Shown piece after piece: positions 11,064-22,508 of a stretch of 64,000 nucleotides of DNA. Where the stretch lies: the NCBI RefSeq assembly GCF_000801105.2, contig NC_079514.1, positions 27,366,227-27,430,226 of the forward strand, read 5' to 3'. The position numbers were made by a program, and so were the translations under genes. Below the pieces are notes generated by a model. That model saw only the letters and a program-made list of their open reading frames with translations. It was not told where the DNA came from and did no database searches. Numbering within the stretch: the stretch's first letter is position 1; every line of letters begins with the position of its first letter. The stretch comes from Raphanus sativus. Its lineage: Eukaryota; Streptophyta; Magnoliopsida; Brassicales; Brassicaceae.

Positions 11064-12658
11064 ATGCCCAGCAGTACCAGAAGCAACAAGGAAATCAACT
11101 ATTATTCTCAGAGGATCCTGCACACTTGGAACGCTCAATCCGCAAAGACCTACGCTCCGCATCGATCGATAGAACCGCATTACCGTCGACTGATACTCAC
11201 GTTCAACAGTCGACCGACACTCCGACAGCACCGTCGACCGATACCGTTCACCGATCTACATCGATCGATACTTCTAACCGTATACCGATCGACACTACTC
11301 CGCGAAGCATGGTCGCGATTGTCATTCTCACGCAGGGCGAGAATGGAAACCTGTATGACCAAGATGGTCATCTGCGTAATGCAACAGGTCAGAAACTAGA
11401 TGCACAGGGAAACATAATCCCTGAAACTGAAGCTGAGGCTACAGGAGAAGCTCAAACACGATCGTTGGCAGACTATAACCGTCCAGACGAGTACTACACC
11501 AACAGATCAGCTATTCGACTTCCAGAGATTCAGAAGCCGAACTTCGAGCTCAAGCCTCAGTACTACTCTCTCGTGTCTCAGATACCTTATTCTGGGCAAT
11601 CACACGAGCATCCTATGGACCATCTGGAGAGGTTCGAGGATCTTATCGCTGCTATTCGTATGGATGGAGTCCCCGAGGACTACCTACTCTGCAAGCTCTT
11701 CAAATACTCACTGATTGGAGAAGCTTCGCACTGGCTCAAGCAGCTACCTACAGGATCACTGACATCCTGGGCCGACATCAAAAACGCCTTCCTGCGTAAT
11801 TTCTTTGATGAGGCACGCGCTGAAGACTTAAGGAGCAAAATAGCCACTTTCGCGCAAAAGCCTAGTGAGACTTTTAAAGACGCGTGGATAAGATTCAAGT
11901 TCTTCCAGCGAGACTGTCCACACCATGGATTCAATGAAGTGCAGCTGTTAAGCACTTTTTACAGAGGTATCGCCTTAAGGTATCAGATGGCTCTTGATAC
12001 TGCTAGTGAGGGGAACTTCAACACTAGGAATCCAAGAGAGGCTGTGAGACTTATTGAGAACCTAGCCAACAGCAGCAGCACCAAGAACACTGACTCTGAC
12101 AAGAAGAAATCGGTTGCAGCCATAGGTGAAGACCAGATGAATGAAGTCAGAACCAAGATAGATGCTTTACATGCTTTTCTGGGACAACCAGTCTGCTCAG
12201 CTGAAGAAGGAGAGGCTAGAGAGGATGATACAGAGGAAGATGTGAACTACATTGGAGGTACTGGATTTCAAAGATATGGAAACCAGAGTGGAAACAGAAA
12301 CTTTTTTGGCAGTGGTCAGAAGAGTAACTACAACCAGAGTTCACAGTATCAGAAACCCTTCACCAACACAAGGAACTACGGCAACTCAGCTTACCAAAAC
12401 CCACCACCACCCACCCAAGAGAGTAAGTTTGATGCCATAATTTATAAAGTTCTGGAAGGTCAGCAGAAGCTTACAGTAGACTTCAATGGGAAGATTGATT
12501 ATGTCTTTAACAATCTGACCACGAGGATAGATACCATCTGCACTCAAGTTAAGAAACTTGAGACACATATTGTCCAAACTGAAGACTCTATCAGAAGGAT
12601 TGGAACTTCTAAGGAAGTAGGGGAAGAAATAGGAGACACCACGTCAATGCTATCATAG
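11064..12658 (+). pseudogene. gag of Athila-like element
   Basis: The likely start is the ATG at 11064 (MPSSTRSNKE); a one-base shift near 11091-11098 puts the rest in another frame, which is open to the TAG at 12656. The N-terminal third is low complexity with repeated S-I/T-D-R/T units encoded by TCGATCGA-type sequences. It is followed by an NGNLYDQDGHLRN motif and a Retrotrans_gag domain (HPMDHLERFEDL, SWADIKNAFLRNFF, ARAEDLRSKIATFAQ, FQRDCPHHGF). The C-terminal part is Asn/Gln-rich. No CCHC knuckle is seen. Gag would form the cytoplasmic particle. A second shift near 12635-12650 separates gag from the protease frame, which probably formed one ORF with it. Confidence 0.85.
11162..11292. 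repeat. Phased TCGATCGA-type array in gag
   Basis: TCGATCGA or one- to two-base variants start at 11162, 11186, 11210, 11234, 11261 and 11285 (spacings 24, 24, 24, 27, 24). In this frame they encode S-I/T-D-R/T repeats eight residues apart. Confidence 0.85.
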
Positions 12659-12659
12659 A

Positions 12660-14733
12660 TGATGATTTCTGGCAAGTGGTGAAACATGAGAAGCTACAAG
12701 AAGGAGACTTTGAAGTAGAAAGTTCGCTAAGTCTCGGTGGATCACAATGGTGTCGATCGACACCAACTAGTCCACATCGATCGACATCGACGATGTCTTA
12801 TCCGGACACGCTTGCAGACTGCAACGCGGTTAGGATTTTGACACATGTTCAGTTCACAGCTTCTCATCCATACCCACCCACCCACAACTACGAAGATATC
12901 GACCGACGAGACGAGCCACTCATCGATCGACACAACGAAGAGAACCGTATCGATCGATCTTATTCTCCACCTATCGATCGACACGCACCTCTCATATACC
13001 GAGTGCAACTACCATCGATAGACAGCAACCGAATCAATGCACTCAGACCCACACCGAAACCACAAGCTATCCCTACCGAAATAACTAGTAACCCTTCAGA
13101 CACTACACCTACATCAGAAGTAACTGAAGGAAGAAGGTTAAGGAGTCGGAAGGAGAAGATTCCTAAGAACCTTAAGAGGGAAGCTAATGAAAAGGAGATT
13201 GATGGTTTCACTAAGAGAGTTATCGAAATCCCACCAGAGAAACCTTTTGAGGAGGTTTATTTCACAAAGAGATTGTGGATGTTCTTCAGAGAAACAAGGG
13301 AGACTGAAACTGACATTAGGACAAGGTTTGACAACGTCAGAGAAGAGATGAGGAAAAGGATTACTTTGCTAAAGAAGAGTGATCCTGGGAAGTTTGCAAT
13401 ACCCTGTGTGGTACAAGGTATTGAATTTCCTCACGCACTATGTGACACTGGTTCATCAGTCAGCATTTTACCAAAGGTCATGGCAGACCATCTGGGCTTC
13501 ATCAAAGACCTAGAGGTACACATTGGTGATGCTATCGTCCCTGTGGATTTTCATGTCCTAGACATTAAGTTAAATTGGAACTCTTCCCTCTTACTTGGAA
13601 GAGCATTTATGGCTACAGTAGGAGCCATATGTGACATGAAGACCAACAGGATGTGCTTGACTATGATAGATCCAGATATCCACTACGACCCTGTCAAGCT
13701 TGACAAACCACCAGCCAAATTAGTGGTAAAGGAAGATGATACTGGTATCATCGCAGTTTGTCATTGTGAAGTTGAGTACGAGACAGAGTACTCGGGATCG
13801 ATCGACAGTACTTTGACGTCATCGATCGACACATTCAAGTCAGAGGAGATCGACAACAACTATGGATCATCGATCGACAGAGACCCACCGGATGATGAAC
13901 TCGATCTACCAGATCATTGCTACCCGAATTTCGCCATCCCACCCAACCGAAAGCAAGATGATTACTCAATAAGGAGTTGGGCAGATAGCGGATTTCATGA
14001 GAGTTTTACAGTAGACACAGCCACCTCTTTCCACAATGGAGACCACAGTGAAGAATATGATGAAGACTATTGGGAAGAGAGAGCTTGGGAAATCTACTTG
14101 GAGAATGACAGATTTGCACCACAATCGATCGACAACAAACGCCCACCATCGATCGATTATCTACTTCATCCAACAAAACGACATCGTCCATCGATCGACA
14201 TTGCCAGTATAATATCGATCGATATTAACCCGGACGACTTAAAGGACAAAATCAGAATGTCATCGATTAGGGCAACACATGGGTATAAAAGGTTGACGAC
14301 CCAAGCCACGAAAATTCAAAACTTTTCACCTTCTACCCAGCAGCTTCCAGCATTCAGAGATTCATCAATGGAAGACTGCAACAACATGTTCAATCGATCG
14401 AACAGTGCAGCTAGACGTGCACCATCGATCGCCACCACCACACACCCATCGATCGACACCTTCAACAGAGCTCAACCGAGATCTCATGAACCTTATGATA
14501 TCAGGAATGTTTCACTAACACCTGATGAATTTGGAATTTTCAGGGACACAGATGGCTATGCAAGAGCTATGGATGGAAGAGTTCTGCACATAACCAGAGA
14601 AGACATAGCAGACATCCTCCAAGTTGCCAATGGACCAGAAAACCTGTTCACACAGCAACGTAGCCATCCAAACATCCTACAACATGTCCAGGACAACCAC
14701 AACACCAACACAAGGGAGGATCCAATTCCTTAA
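12660..14733 (+). pseudogene. Aspartic protease and low-complexity region of Athila-like element
   Basis: The frame opens DDDFWQVVKHEKLQEGDFEVE and contains a retropepsin-like domain with the active-site motif CDTGSSVSILP (codons near 13441), followed by VDFHVLDIK and LLLGRAFMATVGA. No start codon precedes it; it probably continued from gag before a one-base shift. Flanking segments are rich in SIDR/SIDT repeats from TCGATCGA palindromes. The end, before the TAA at 14731-14733, holds an EFGIFRDTDGYARAMDG motif that recurs downstream. Reverse transcriptase would normally follow but is absent. Confidence 0.8.
12899..12981. repeat. Phased TCGATCGA-type array before the protease
   Basis: Motif starts at 12899 (TCGACCGA), 12923, 12950 and 12974, spacings 24, 27 and 24 bp. 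A further pair lies at 12753/12777. Confidence 0.85.
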
Positions 14734-14760
14734 CACGTCGGTCCACCTCGACATTCACAA

Positions 14761-14840
14761 TCGATCGACATCGTTTCAACACCATCGATCGACGGCGGAT
14801 ATCCAGGATCGATCGACAGACCGAGAGTCCGATCGCCCGA
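14761..14840. repeat. Phased TCGATCGA-type array between ORFs
   Basis: Motif starts at 14761, 14785, 14809 and 14833 (last copy TCGCCCGA), all exactly 24 bp apart, just beyond the stop at 14733. Confidence 0.88.
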
Positions 14841-15992
14841 CAGACGACTGGAGTTTGGACGACGTGCCTTCACTACCGATGGATCCAGGAGATTCAAGTG
14901 GGAGGCTAAGGATGATTATGGTGTCTACAGAGATGAGTTTGGCTATGCTAGAGGAGTTGATGGTGAAATCATCCATGTTACCAAGGAGCAAGTAAAGAGA
15001 CTTTTGGATAGAGCATCCCTTTTTCACAAAGGTTGCTTACAACTTCCAATACACACACGCCCTTCCCATGCATACACACCACCACCAGTGCCCTACAGTA
15101 GAGAGGAGGTGGACGATATGGTGACTGATGTATGGAGAGCTCAGGCGCACCTTGAGGCAAACATGCGCACATTGGTGGAAGACACTTTCCAGCCTTTGGA
15201 TGTCAGTTACAAAGACTTCCGGAATAATATGGCTGAGATAAGAGTGGAGCTTGGAAACATATTAACCACGCTTGAGAAAGAGGCTACGCCACCAGTATCG
15301 ACCGACAGTGTACCTGTAACATCGATGGAATCGGCAAGACTACATCCATGGACCGACCGGAATGTTCATCGCCTAAGAAAGATGAATGGGAGATTGCTTA
15401 CATCAATACACGGATTGGAGACGTCTACAGCCCTCTCAACAACAATGTCGAATGGTTAAGCAAGAGGATCGATCTTCTAGAGAAAGAGTTGGACACAATT
15501 CGCCAGAATGACAAAGCTAAGCTTGCCACTTTTTCATCGATCGACACATATAATTCATCATCGATCGACAAAAGGTTCGCAGAACTGGAAGATAGGATGA
15601 AAGCGTATGTAAGAAAACATGAACTCTTCAGTTCCCCTATCCTGCGATGCCAACACACAATGTCACGGCAGCTGGAAAAGTTAGAAAGAGACATGAGCAT
15701 TATTCAGGCTTATATTGATCTCCGTGACAGCTACGAAGCATCGATCGACAGGCCTCGACCAACGTCGATCGACACCGAGCCACCACCAGCAAGAGGACCA
15801 GACACTACAGCAGCAGTTGATGAACTTAAACTTGAGCTGTATGAGGCTTTGGATGCTATGGAAAGAAGACTCAACGGGACCTGTGATACCATTGACTACA
15901 CTGTTAACGAAAGGGTTAACAGCCTCTGCAGATCTACTCTCCACATGAAGGGCAATATACGTGCTCTGCAGTACCAAGGACAGTGTTCACAA

Positions 15993-16072
15993 TCGTTCGA
16001 CACAAGGGATTCTGCGTCGACCGACAGACCCGTCAGCGAAGTGACCGACGCGCATCTCGTAGCATTGATCGA
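15993..16072. repeat. Phased TCGATCGA-type array near ORF 3' end
   Basis: TCGTTCGA 15993, TCGACCGA 16017, GTGACCGA 16041 and TTGATCGA 16065 are spaced exactly 24 bp. They are more degenerate than the upstream clusters but keep the phase. Pairs at 15298/15322, 15537/15561 and 15741/15765 also have 24-bp spacing. Confidence 0.75.
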
Positions 16073-16364
16073 CACTGAGTCTTTAGCAGACCGAGATCGG
16101 TTTATTATGGACAGGATCGATGCATTACAGAGTGAGCTAAGGTTATTGTCTGTACACACCTACCAGACCATTGACAAGGAAGTTGACAAAATCGAATACA
16201 TCGAGAATTCTGTGAGGAAACTTCAAGATACAGTCCTCCAGATAGATAAGAAGCAACTACGAGCAGACGATGCCACAAGAAGCTTCGTCGCCACATGGTT
16301 CAACAGTAGGAGACACAAGATTGATGATTGCTGTCCGGCAATCAGCAGTTTCTGCACCCCATGA

Positions 16365-17496
16365 GTCACTCACCTACCACAGTCAAGCTAAATGACTTTA
16401 GCCAAGCGCTGAGTGGGAGGCAACCCACTATTAGGTTTTCTTTTTCTTTATTCTATTTTATTTTCTTTTTGCTTTTATTTTTTTCGATTTTATTTTGCAG
16501 TTTTTAAGATCCAAGTAGAATGATAATTCCATCGACCGACATTCACCATTCATATCGCTCGACACCACACGACCATTACTAACGATCGACGTAGACCACT
16601 ACGAATTGATCGACATCTTGTCGATCAGGTTTATTCATTCTAACTTGTTATATTTATTATGTTTTATTTATTTACCTCACCACCGGATGTTACACTGGGA
16701 CAGTGTAATTTAAGTCTGAGGGGGAGTTTACTAATATGTGTTTTTATTTTAGTTTTTATTAATATGTTTTTCAAAATTATTTTTCGCATAAGTATTAATA
16801 GGAACATTGATATGGATTATTATTTGATTGTCTGACCACTCTTTAGCACCATTCTAGATTACTGATTGCAGATAGTACTAAAGATGCTAAAGTGGATCAA
16901 CTTGCTATCTATATTCACTAGCTAAGATTGTTTGAAGGAACCAAAGCTGACCTCCAACACTAATACTGACTTATTTGCTTGTCTTGGGGCTTGGATATCA
17001 CTGGATCGGAATCCTCTTACAAGTCTGGAAGGTAAAAAGTCTGTGTGTTTCTGGTTCCCTTCCTTCGCTCTCTTCGGCATCTCAAGATCTAAGTTTATAA
17101 AGAAAAGATTGAAATGACTTCTTGAGAAGCAGAGGGGTAGGAGTGTCTCCTGCGACCCCAGTATTCTAAATCTCAAGGATGATCACACATTGTGGAAACG
17201 AGGGATAGGTAAATTACCTGCGACCCCATTATTCGCTACACTTTGTCAAGAATGTATGAGTTACAATGCAAATGTCAATGAGATGGACTAGATGATCTAT
17301 GTGGCATCGAAATCTGTTGAAATTGAAACTAATAAGAGATTCAGTGAAGAGAGAAGATGGGAGAAAGGGATCAGAGAAGACTACCTGTGTGTTCAGATAC
17401 TTGTTTGAGTTGAATCCATGTGTTCTTTGATCGATACTCCCAAGGTAAAGCCTGCACTTTATTTTATGTTAAGAAATGAGGTTAGTAGAGGGGAAT
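16365..17496 (+). other. 3' untranslated region of Athila-like element (first part)
   Basis: Non-coding. It contains the block CCAAGCGCTGAGTGGGAGGC (16398) typical of plant Athila-type 3' regions, degenerate TCGATCGA motifs (16532, 16555, 16582, 16606) and a purine run GAGGGGGAG at 16718. The sequence is interrupted by element A at GGAAT (17492-17496) and resumes at 42426. Confidence 0.75.
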
Positions 17497-17903
17497 TGTT
17501 GGGGTCAAAAACGGTTATCTCGAAATAAACGGCTAAAAATATTTATCGTGCGCGGACTTTCTATAAAACAAGCGTCGAAAGCAAAACAAGTTGTATAGCT
17601 TAAAAAACCTATGTTAAAGTCGATCGTTCTTGTTTTACACGATAAACTTTACGAGAAAACCAACTCAGATTTAGTCGTAAAACTTCGATAATACAATCAA
17701 GAAGAACCGAGAGACATTAGGTCCGTAGCTGATATGACACGACCATACGAAAGTATACGGAAGAAACGAGAAGTAATCTAAGTTTGGACAGGCCGAACGA
17801 CAAGGAATCCGCCTTTAAACTTCAAAGAGCCTGTTCTCTCAAACCGTGAGGACCCAGAAAACGAGAAAGATATCAAATCGAAGCCCTCGCCGAGATGCAG
17901 GTG

Positions 17904-18262
17904 TCGGGCGGCTAGCGCCCGTGCTGGCCGTGGCCGCCGGGTGGCTAGCGCCCATGCTGGCCATGGCCGCCGGCGGCTAGCGCCCATGCTGGCCGTGGCC
18001 GCCGGCGGCTAGCGCCCGTGCTGGCCGTGGCCGCCGGGCGGATAGCCCCCGTACTGGCCGTGGCCGGCGGCGGCTAGCGCCCGTGCTGGCCGTGGCCGCG
18101 GGCGGCTAGCCCCGTGCTGACCGTGGCTGCCGGCGGCTAGCGTCCGTGCTGGCCGTGGCCGCCGGGCGGCTAGCCCCCGTGCTGGCCGTGGCCGCCGGTG
18201 GCTAGCGCCCGTGCTGGCCATGGCCGCAGGGCGGCTAGCCCCGTGCTGGCTCGGGTCGTCGG
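17904..18262. repeat. GC-rich minisatellite in element A LTR
   Basis: About ten units of ~33-36 bp built on GGCGGCTAGCGCCCGTGCTG plus GCCGTGGCCGCC. Units vary in length. Open frames across it are low-complexity Arg/Pro/Ala and are not genes. The second copy of this region (29804-30150) has several one-base deletions. Confidence 0.9.
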
Positions 18263-18298
18263 GCGACAAGCTTCCGTGCATAAGTTCTAGGCCCCGGC

Positions 18299-19280
18299 TG
18301 ATGCATCCAAAATCCAGCACGTTCCTGCTTGGTTCATGGACACGGCCCAAGATGGTGACCTTGTCGACCAGCTAGACCTAGTCGAGGTTTTCTCATCAGA
18401 TTATGCCAATTCCCTTATCATCTATGCAATCTTCGATGAGCTGAATACTCAAGTGAGTTGGACTGACACTATCATGGACGAGCTGAGCAAGTTGGTTCGA
18501 TCTTCCGAGCTGGTTCGACCATCAAACCACCCGAGAAGCAACACAGACATACGTTCATTGTTCGAAGCATATCTTCTAAACCATGATGTTTCTTCGAGTG
18601 AAACCACTTGGAGAATATGCTCAACTCAATTATGGAACTCCTCAAAGAAGAATCAGATCAAACGGAGTTCAGATGAGGGAGTTATGCCATGTACAACTCA
18701 GGTGATGTTTAGTTCTCGCGAATTCAGGCATGTGTGGATCGTTCCGCGTGTGTCCATATCTTTCCCAGCATGGTGTGCACGACCTGATCATTACAGCATG
18801 AACTTGGACACATCTGAATGAATCTGGACATCTTTATGAATCTGGACCAGTCAACATGAGGATCCGCACCTTGACCAGTCTTAGTCAAAATTCGGAAATC
18901 TATGTCTTGTTTTCATTCATTTATATTTTCTATGTCGTCTTTTCCCACAAATGTCTTTATGTTTCTTTGACTCACAAACCTTATAAATATGTGAGATCTC
19001 ATGAATAAAAATACACATCGATTTTCTTATTTCTCTTTTGAGTTTTCTCTCATTGTTCTTTGTTTAGAACATTTCTAGTTTCTTGGTGAGGTTATCTCCA
19101 AGTCTCGATCCTTCCTTTGTTGGACCGGTGCGTCACATCCGGCAACAATTGAAGTCTGGTAGTATCATCGGGCCTTCCGCAACCCGTTGTGTCACCGTTC
19201 ATCCCACCAGTTCTCTATCCTTCCGGATCAGAGTCCATATCAACCTTACCGAAAGAGTGATCCCGATTTTGGTTCTATCA
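18299..19280 (+). repeat. 5' LTR of element B
   Basis: Starts TGATGCATCC and ends GGTTCTATCA. TATAAATA at 18982 and AATAAA at 19004 are likely promoter and poly(A) signals. The solo LTR at 47195 is a diverged relative. Confidence 0.92.
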
Positions 19281-19282
19281 AG

Positions 19283-19295
19283 TGGTATCAGAGCC
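19283..19295 (+). other. Primer binding site, tRNA-iMet
   Basis: TGGTATCAGAGCC, two bases after the LTR, matches the complement of the plant initiator tRNA-Met 3' end, the commonest primer of plant LTR elements. Confidence 0.92.
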
Positions 19296-19770
19296 ACTCT
19301 TCCGGTAACTCTTTTTCTATCCATCTTTCTCATCTCTCCATTTCTTCTAAACACTTTTTCATCTATCTATCTTGAACCCGGGCCCCTCATTACCCCCATA
19401 AAAAAAAAGATCTAAGTTTATGCAGTAAAAAAAAAAAAAAAAGATTATATAAAAAAAAAAGAAGAAAGTTTCAAAGTTTGTTGTTTGTGGTGTGGTGGTG
19501 GAAGAGAAAGCCTGCTGGCCGAAGAGAAATCCGGCCTTTGAGGTGGTTAAGGCGGGTTCCCCTTTGAAATCTCTTATCTTTCTATCTTAAACCTTTGATC
19601 TTGCTTGGATTTGCCCATTGGGATTCTTTGATCTGTTTTCTTAGAACCTTGAGAAGAAACTGTGTGATCACCATAAATCTGAGAGAAAACACTTGAGTGG
19701 GTGAGATTAAACACTTGAGAGAGTGAGGAATTTTATCTACTAACTTTTGTGTTGAGATTTTCAGGTTACA

Positions 19771-22273
19771 ATGTTTGGTCTTCACCGGAGAAGTAGCAAG
19801 GAGAAGCCCCCACGACATTCTGTCTCTCAAACTCCATTTAAATCTCCTTTGAATACTTTTGATGAGTTTGTTAGTGTGCAGGAAAAGCCAAACCAAAGAT
19901 GTAAAGAGCATTCTAGACCATCTAGAGATGTGGCTGATCCAAGGAGGCGATTGCTCCAGTTTGATGTCCAAGAGTTCTGTGATAACTTTGAGAAGGGAAT
20001 GATGAAAGCCCTCAAGGACATCACCAGGTCCATAAGGAGAGCACATCCACACGTGCCCTGTAGCTGAGCCATCCTTGTTCATCAGTAAGAAAACTCAAGG
20101 TGAATCTGAAAACCATTTTGAAAAGCTTAAAGATTTTTCAGATTCTTTACCCATTTATGATGAATCTGATGAAGAGCTAATTGAAAGCTTGATCACTTGT
20201 GAGGATAAATGTGATCTTCCTTCTCTTGAACCTGAGTTTGTGTTTGAGAATGAGCAAGCTAATGTAGAACTAACTGTTTTGCAACCGGAGCTTCCGAGTA
20301 GTCTTGTTTTGTCTCCACAGGTTTTTGAGGAAGAGCCATTCAACCATCCACATCATGGACGACTTCCTGGCACTAGGACACCTTTGGATGATGATCTAGG
20401 TCCTATCTTTGATGAGGAGGACGAACCTGGTCCAGTCTTTGATGAGGAAGCAACAAGCATCACATCCATAGCTATGGAGAGTCATCTATGCTTTGATCCC
20501 GGCACATCTCCTCCCCCTTTGTCTCCTGATCTTCAAAAGCACTGTGAGAACTCTGATTTGCTTAATTCTCTGCCTGAAATGTTTGTCAAGATCAGTTCTC
20601 ATGATGTGACTCGTTTTGGTCTTGAAAAGATGAAAGAATTTTGTGTTTCAAAATCTGTTTTTGAAAACATAATTAATTCTTTTGAAAATTTTAAACCTGA
20701 TGAACTTCTTGATCAACAATGTTTTCAAAATGTCAATGGCATCAATTCTGGAATTATTTTGAGCTTTGATCAGTTCTTGGAACACAACAAAGGTTTTCAT
20801 TCTCTTGAAAAGTCATTTGATCATAGTTTGCAACAAACCGATTTCTGTGCTAGAAACTCTTTTGATTCGTTTGTTTTCAAAGGAAATGACTTTGATCTGA
20901 GTTCTTATATTCATGCACTGATCACTGATAATTTATTTGCATCCTCTTGTGCCTTGGACGGAATTTTGGTTAAGAAGTTGCTGGAACATGAATCACTTAG
21001 AACTGAAAATGATTTTTGTGATCTTGATTCTTGTGATTATGTTTTGCAGCCTGATCTTGTGTGTTTTGAAACTGATAAAACTTGGCATCTTTTGAGATCA
21101 TCTCGTGATCAATGTGTTGTTTTGAGCCTTGATGATATTTTGGTTTACAACACATTCTTTGATAAGTCTCTTAAGTCTTTGATAAATGTTTCTCAATCTG
21201 AACTTAAGCTTGTGTGTTCAGATGTTGAGCAGGATATGCACTTTCTGAAAATGTCTAATATATTTGCATGTCTTGAGAAAATTCTGGTCTGTAACATCTA
21301 TTTTGATGAGCATCTTGAAAGGCTGAAATGTGTGCTACTTGTTCTTGGAAAAGATATCTTGATTTTTGATTTGAACAAGTATCTCTCTTGCACATATGAT
21401 CCTGGTCTTTTAGTGTTTGTTTTGAGTATCCAGGAAAGACAGGTTCAGCCTCTGAATGAAAGCATTGATCGTGCCCAACAGCCTGAGTTTTGGAGAAGCA
21501 TTGTTGTCCAAACCGGCTACCTTGGAGATGCCAGCGACAGAGGTTCAGTCCACGAAGGGTATCTCGACTTTCAGAAGGTCTTTTGTCATGAAACCAATTT
21601 TCCTGGAAGGCTAACTCACCAAGGATTCTCTGAGGCTTGGAATCACTTGAAAAGCTTTTCGGATGAAGGAGATATGAATTTTTCAAACCGGAGGTTCTCC
21701 AGCCCATCTATCCGCGAGTACAAGATTTCTAAAGGAGATTCATGCCCAAGAAGGGAACGACCTGAGCCAAAACCGATCCTCCATGAACCAGAGGTGTTTC
21801 CTCAGTCAACTACCTGTCCAAACCAAAAGCACTGTAAGGATCATGGGTTGATTTTCTCTACTCTTCATGAAAATGTTTTGAAACCGAGAATTTCTAAGCA
21901 AAAACACATTTTTACTTGGTTGAAAAATGTTTTGCTTAAATCTTTTCATGAATTGTTTTCATTAAGCTGTGCTTTGAAAGAGATTTGGTGTAGGAACAAG
22001 CATGAACCGAAATTGCTTAGGCAAAAAGATCATTTTGATTTCATTCATGAAGAAAATCTTTTAAATTTGGCATTGTCTCTTGCTTTTCCTATCAGTTTGA
22101 CACCTTGGCCAAATTTTGAACTTGAGAAACCAATTTTTGGTGATCAGTTTGATTGTTTGCTGCTTGCCCACGTTCTTGATAATTTTCCTAAGAGCTTTTA
22201 TTCTGTTTATGATATCTTAAGGATAGAGAAACCCTTTGATTATTTTTTCGCAGATTTGATGTGGTTTCTCTAG
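19771..22273 (+). pseudogene. Element B ORF, Brassicaceae retroelement protein of unknown function (copy 1)
   Basis: Starts MFGLHRRSSKEKPPRHSV. Two one-base losses relative to copy 2 (near 20022 and 20056) break the frame, and it reopens at 20075 for ~730 residues. The protein is acidic and rich in Phe, Leu, Asp and Ser, with motifs such as LPIYDESDEELIES, repeated GPxFDEE, MESHLCFDPGTSPPPLS, LPEMFVKISSHDV and ILSFDQFLEHNKGF. No protease, polymerase, zinc knuckle or membrane segment is visible. Similar proteins are, from memory, common as annotated retroelement ORFs in Brassicaceae; this could be a diverged structural or accessory protein. The indels may be sequencing errors. Confidence 0.65.
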
Positions 22274-22508
22274 TTGTTTTGAATGAACAGGATAAGCATG
22301 ATCAGTTTCTAAGGAGAGCAAGCAATGATGGATGCCAAAGGACTTGGAATTACTTGTGGGAAACGAGTTCAAACCACCAAGGAAGTTTCTGTCCAAACTT
22401 TTCATTCACTAAATTTTCCTTGAATTTTAATTCCTTTGAATCTGATTTATTTCCTTTTGATACAGGTAAAATGGATTTGAGGACAAATCCTTTTGAAGAG
22501 GGAGAGTA

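Larger units (their letters stand above)
14734..16364 (+). pseudogene. Coiled-coil ORF remnants downstream of protease
   Basis: Three frames are needed to read this region, so it has at least two small indels (near 14740-14860 and 15350-15440). The longest open part is 15348-16364. The product is strongly helical and charged (RIDLLEKELDTIRQN, KRFAELEDRMKAYVRKHEL, RQLEKLERDMSIIQAYIDL), with interspersed SIDT/SIDR units. A DYGVYRDEFGYARGVDG motif near 14914-14960 echoes the one at the end of the preceding ORF. No enzymatic motif is visible. It may be a structural or trans-acting accessory protein; function unknown. Confidence 0.7.

Noticed and set aside
17904..18262. CRISPR-like repeat-spacer pattern
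   Set aside because: The spacers are variants of the same repeat, no cas genes exist and the context is a plant LTR.
18009..18350. Long minus-strand Arg/Pro/Ala-rich frame, also at 29809-30117
   Set aside because: It is only the translation of the GC-rich minisatellite; unit length changes and indels between copies shift it freely.
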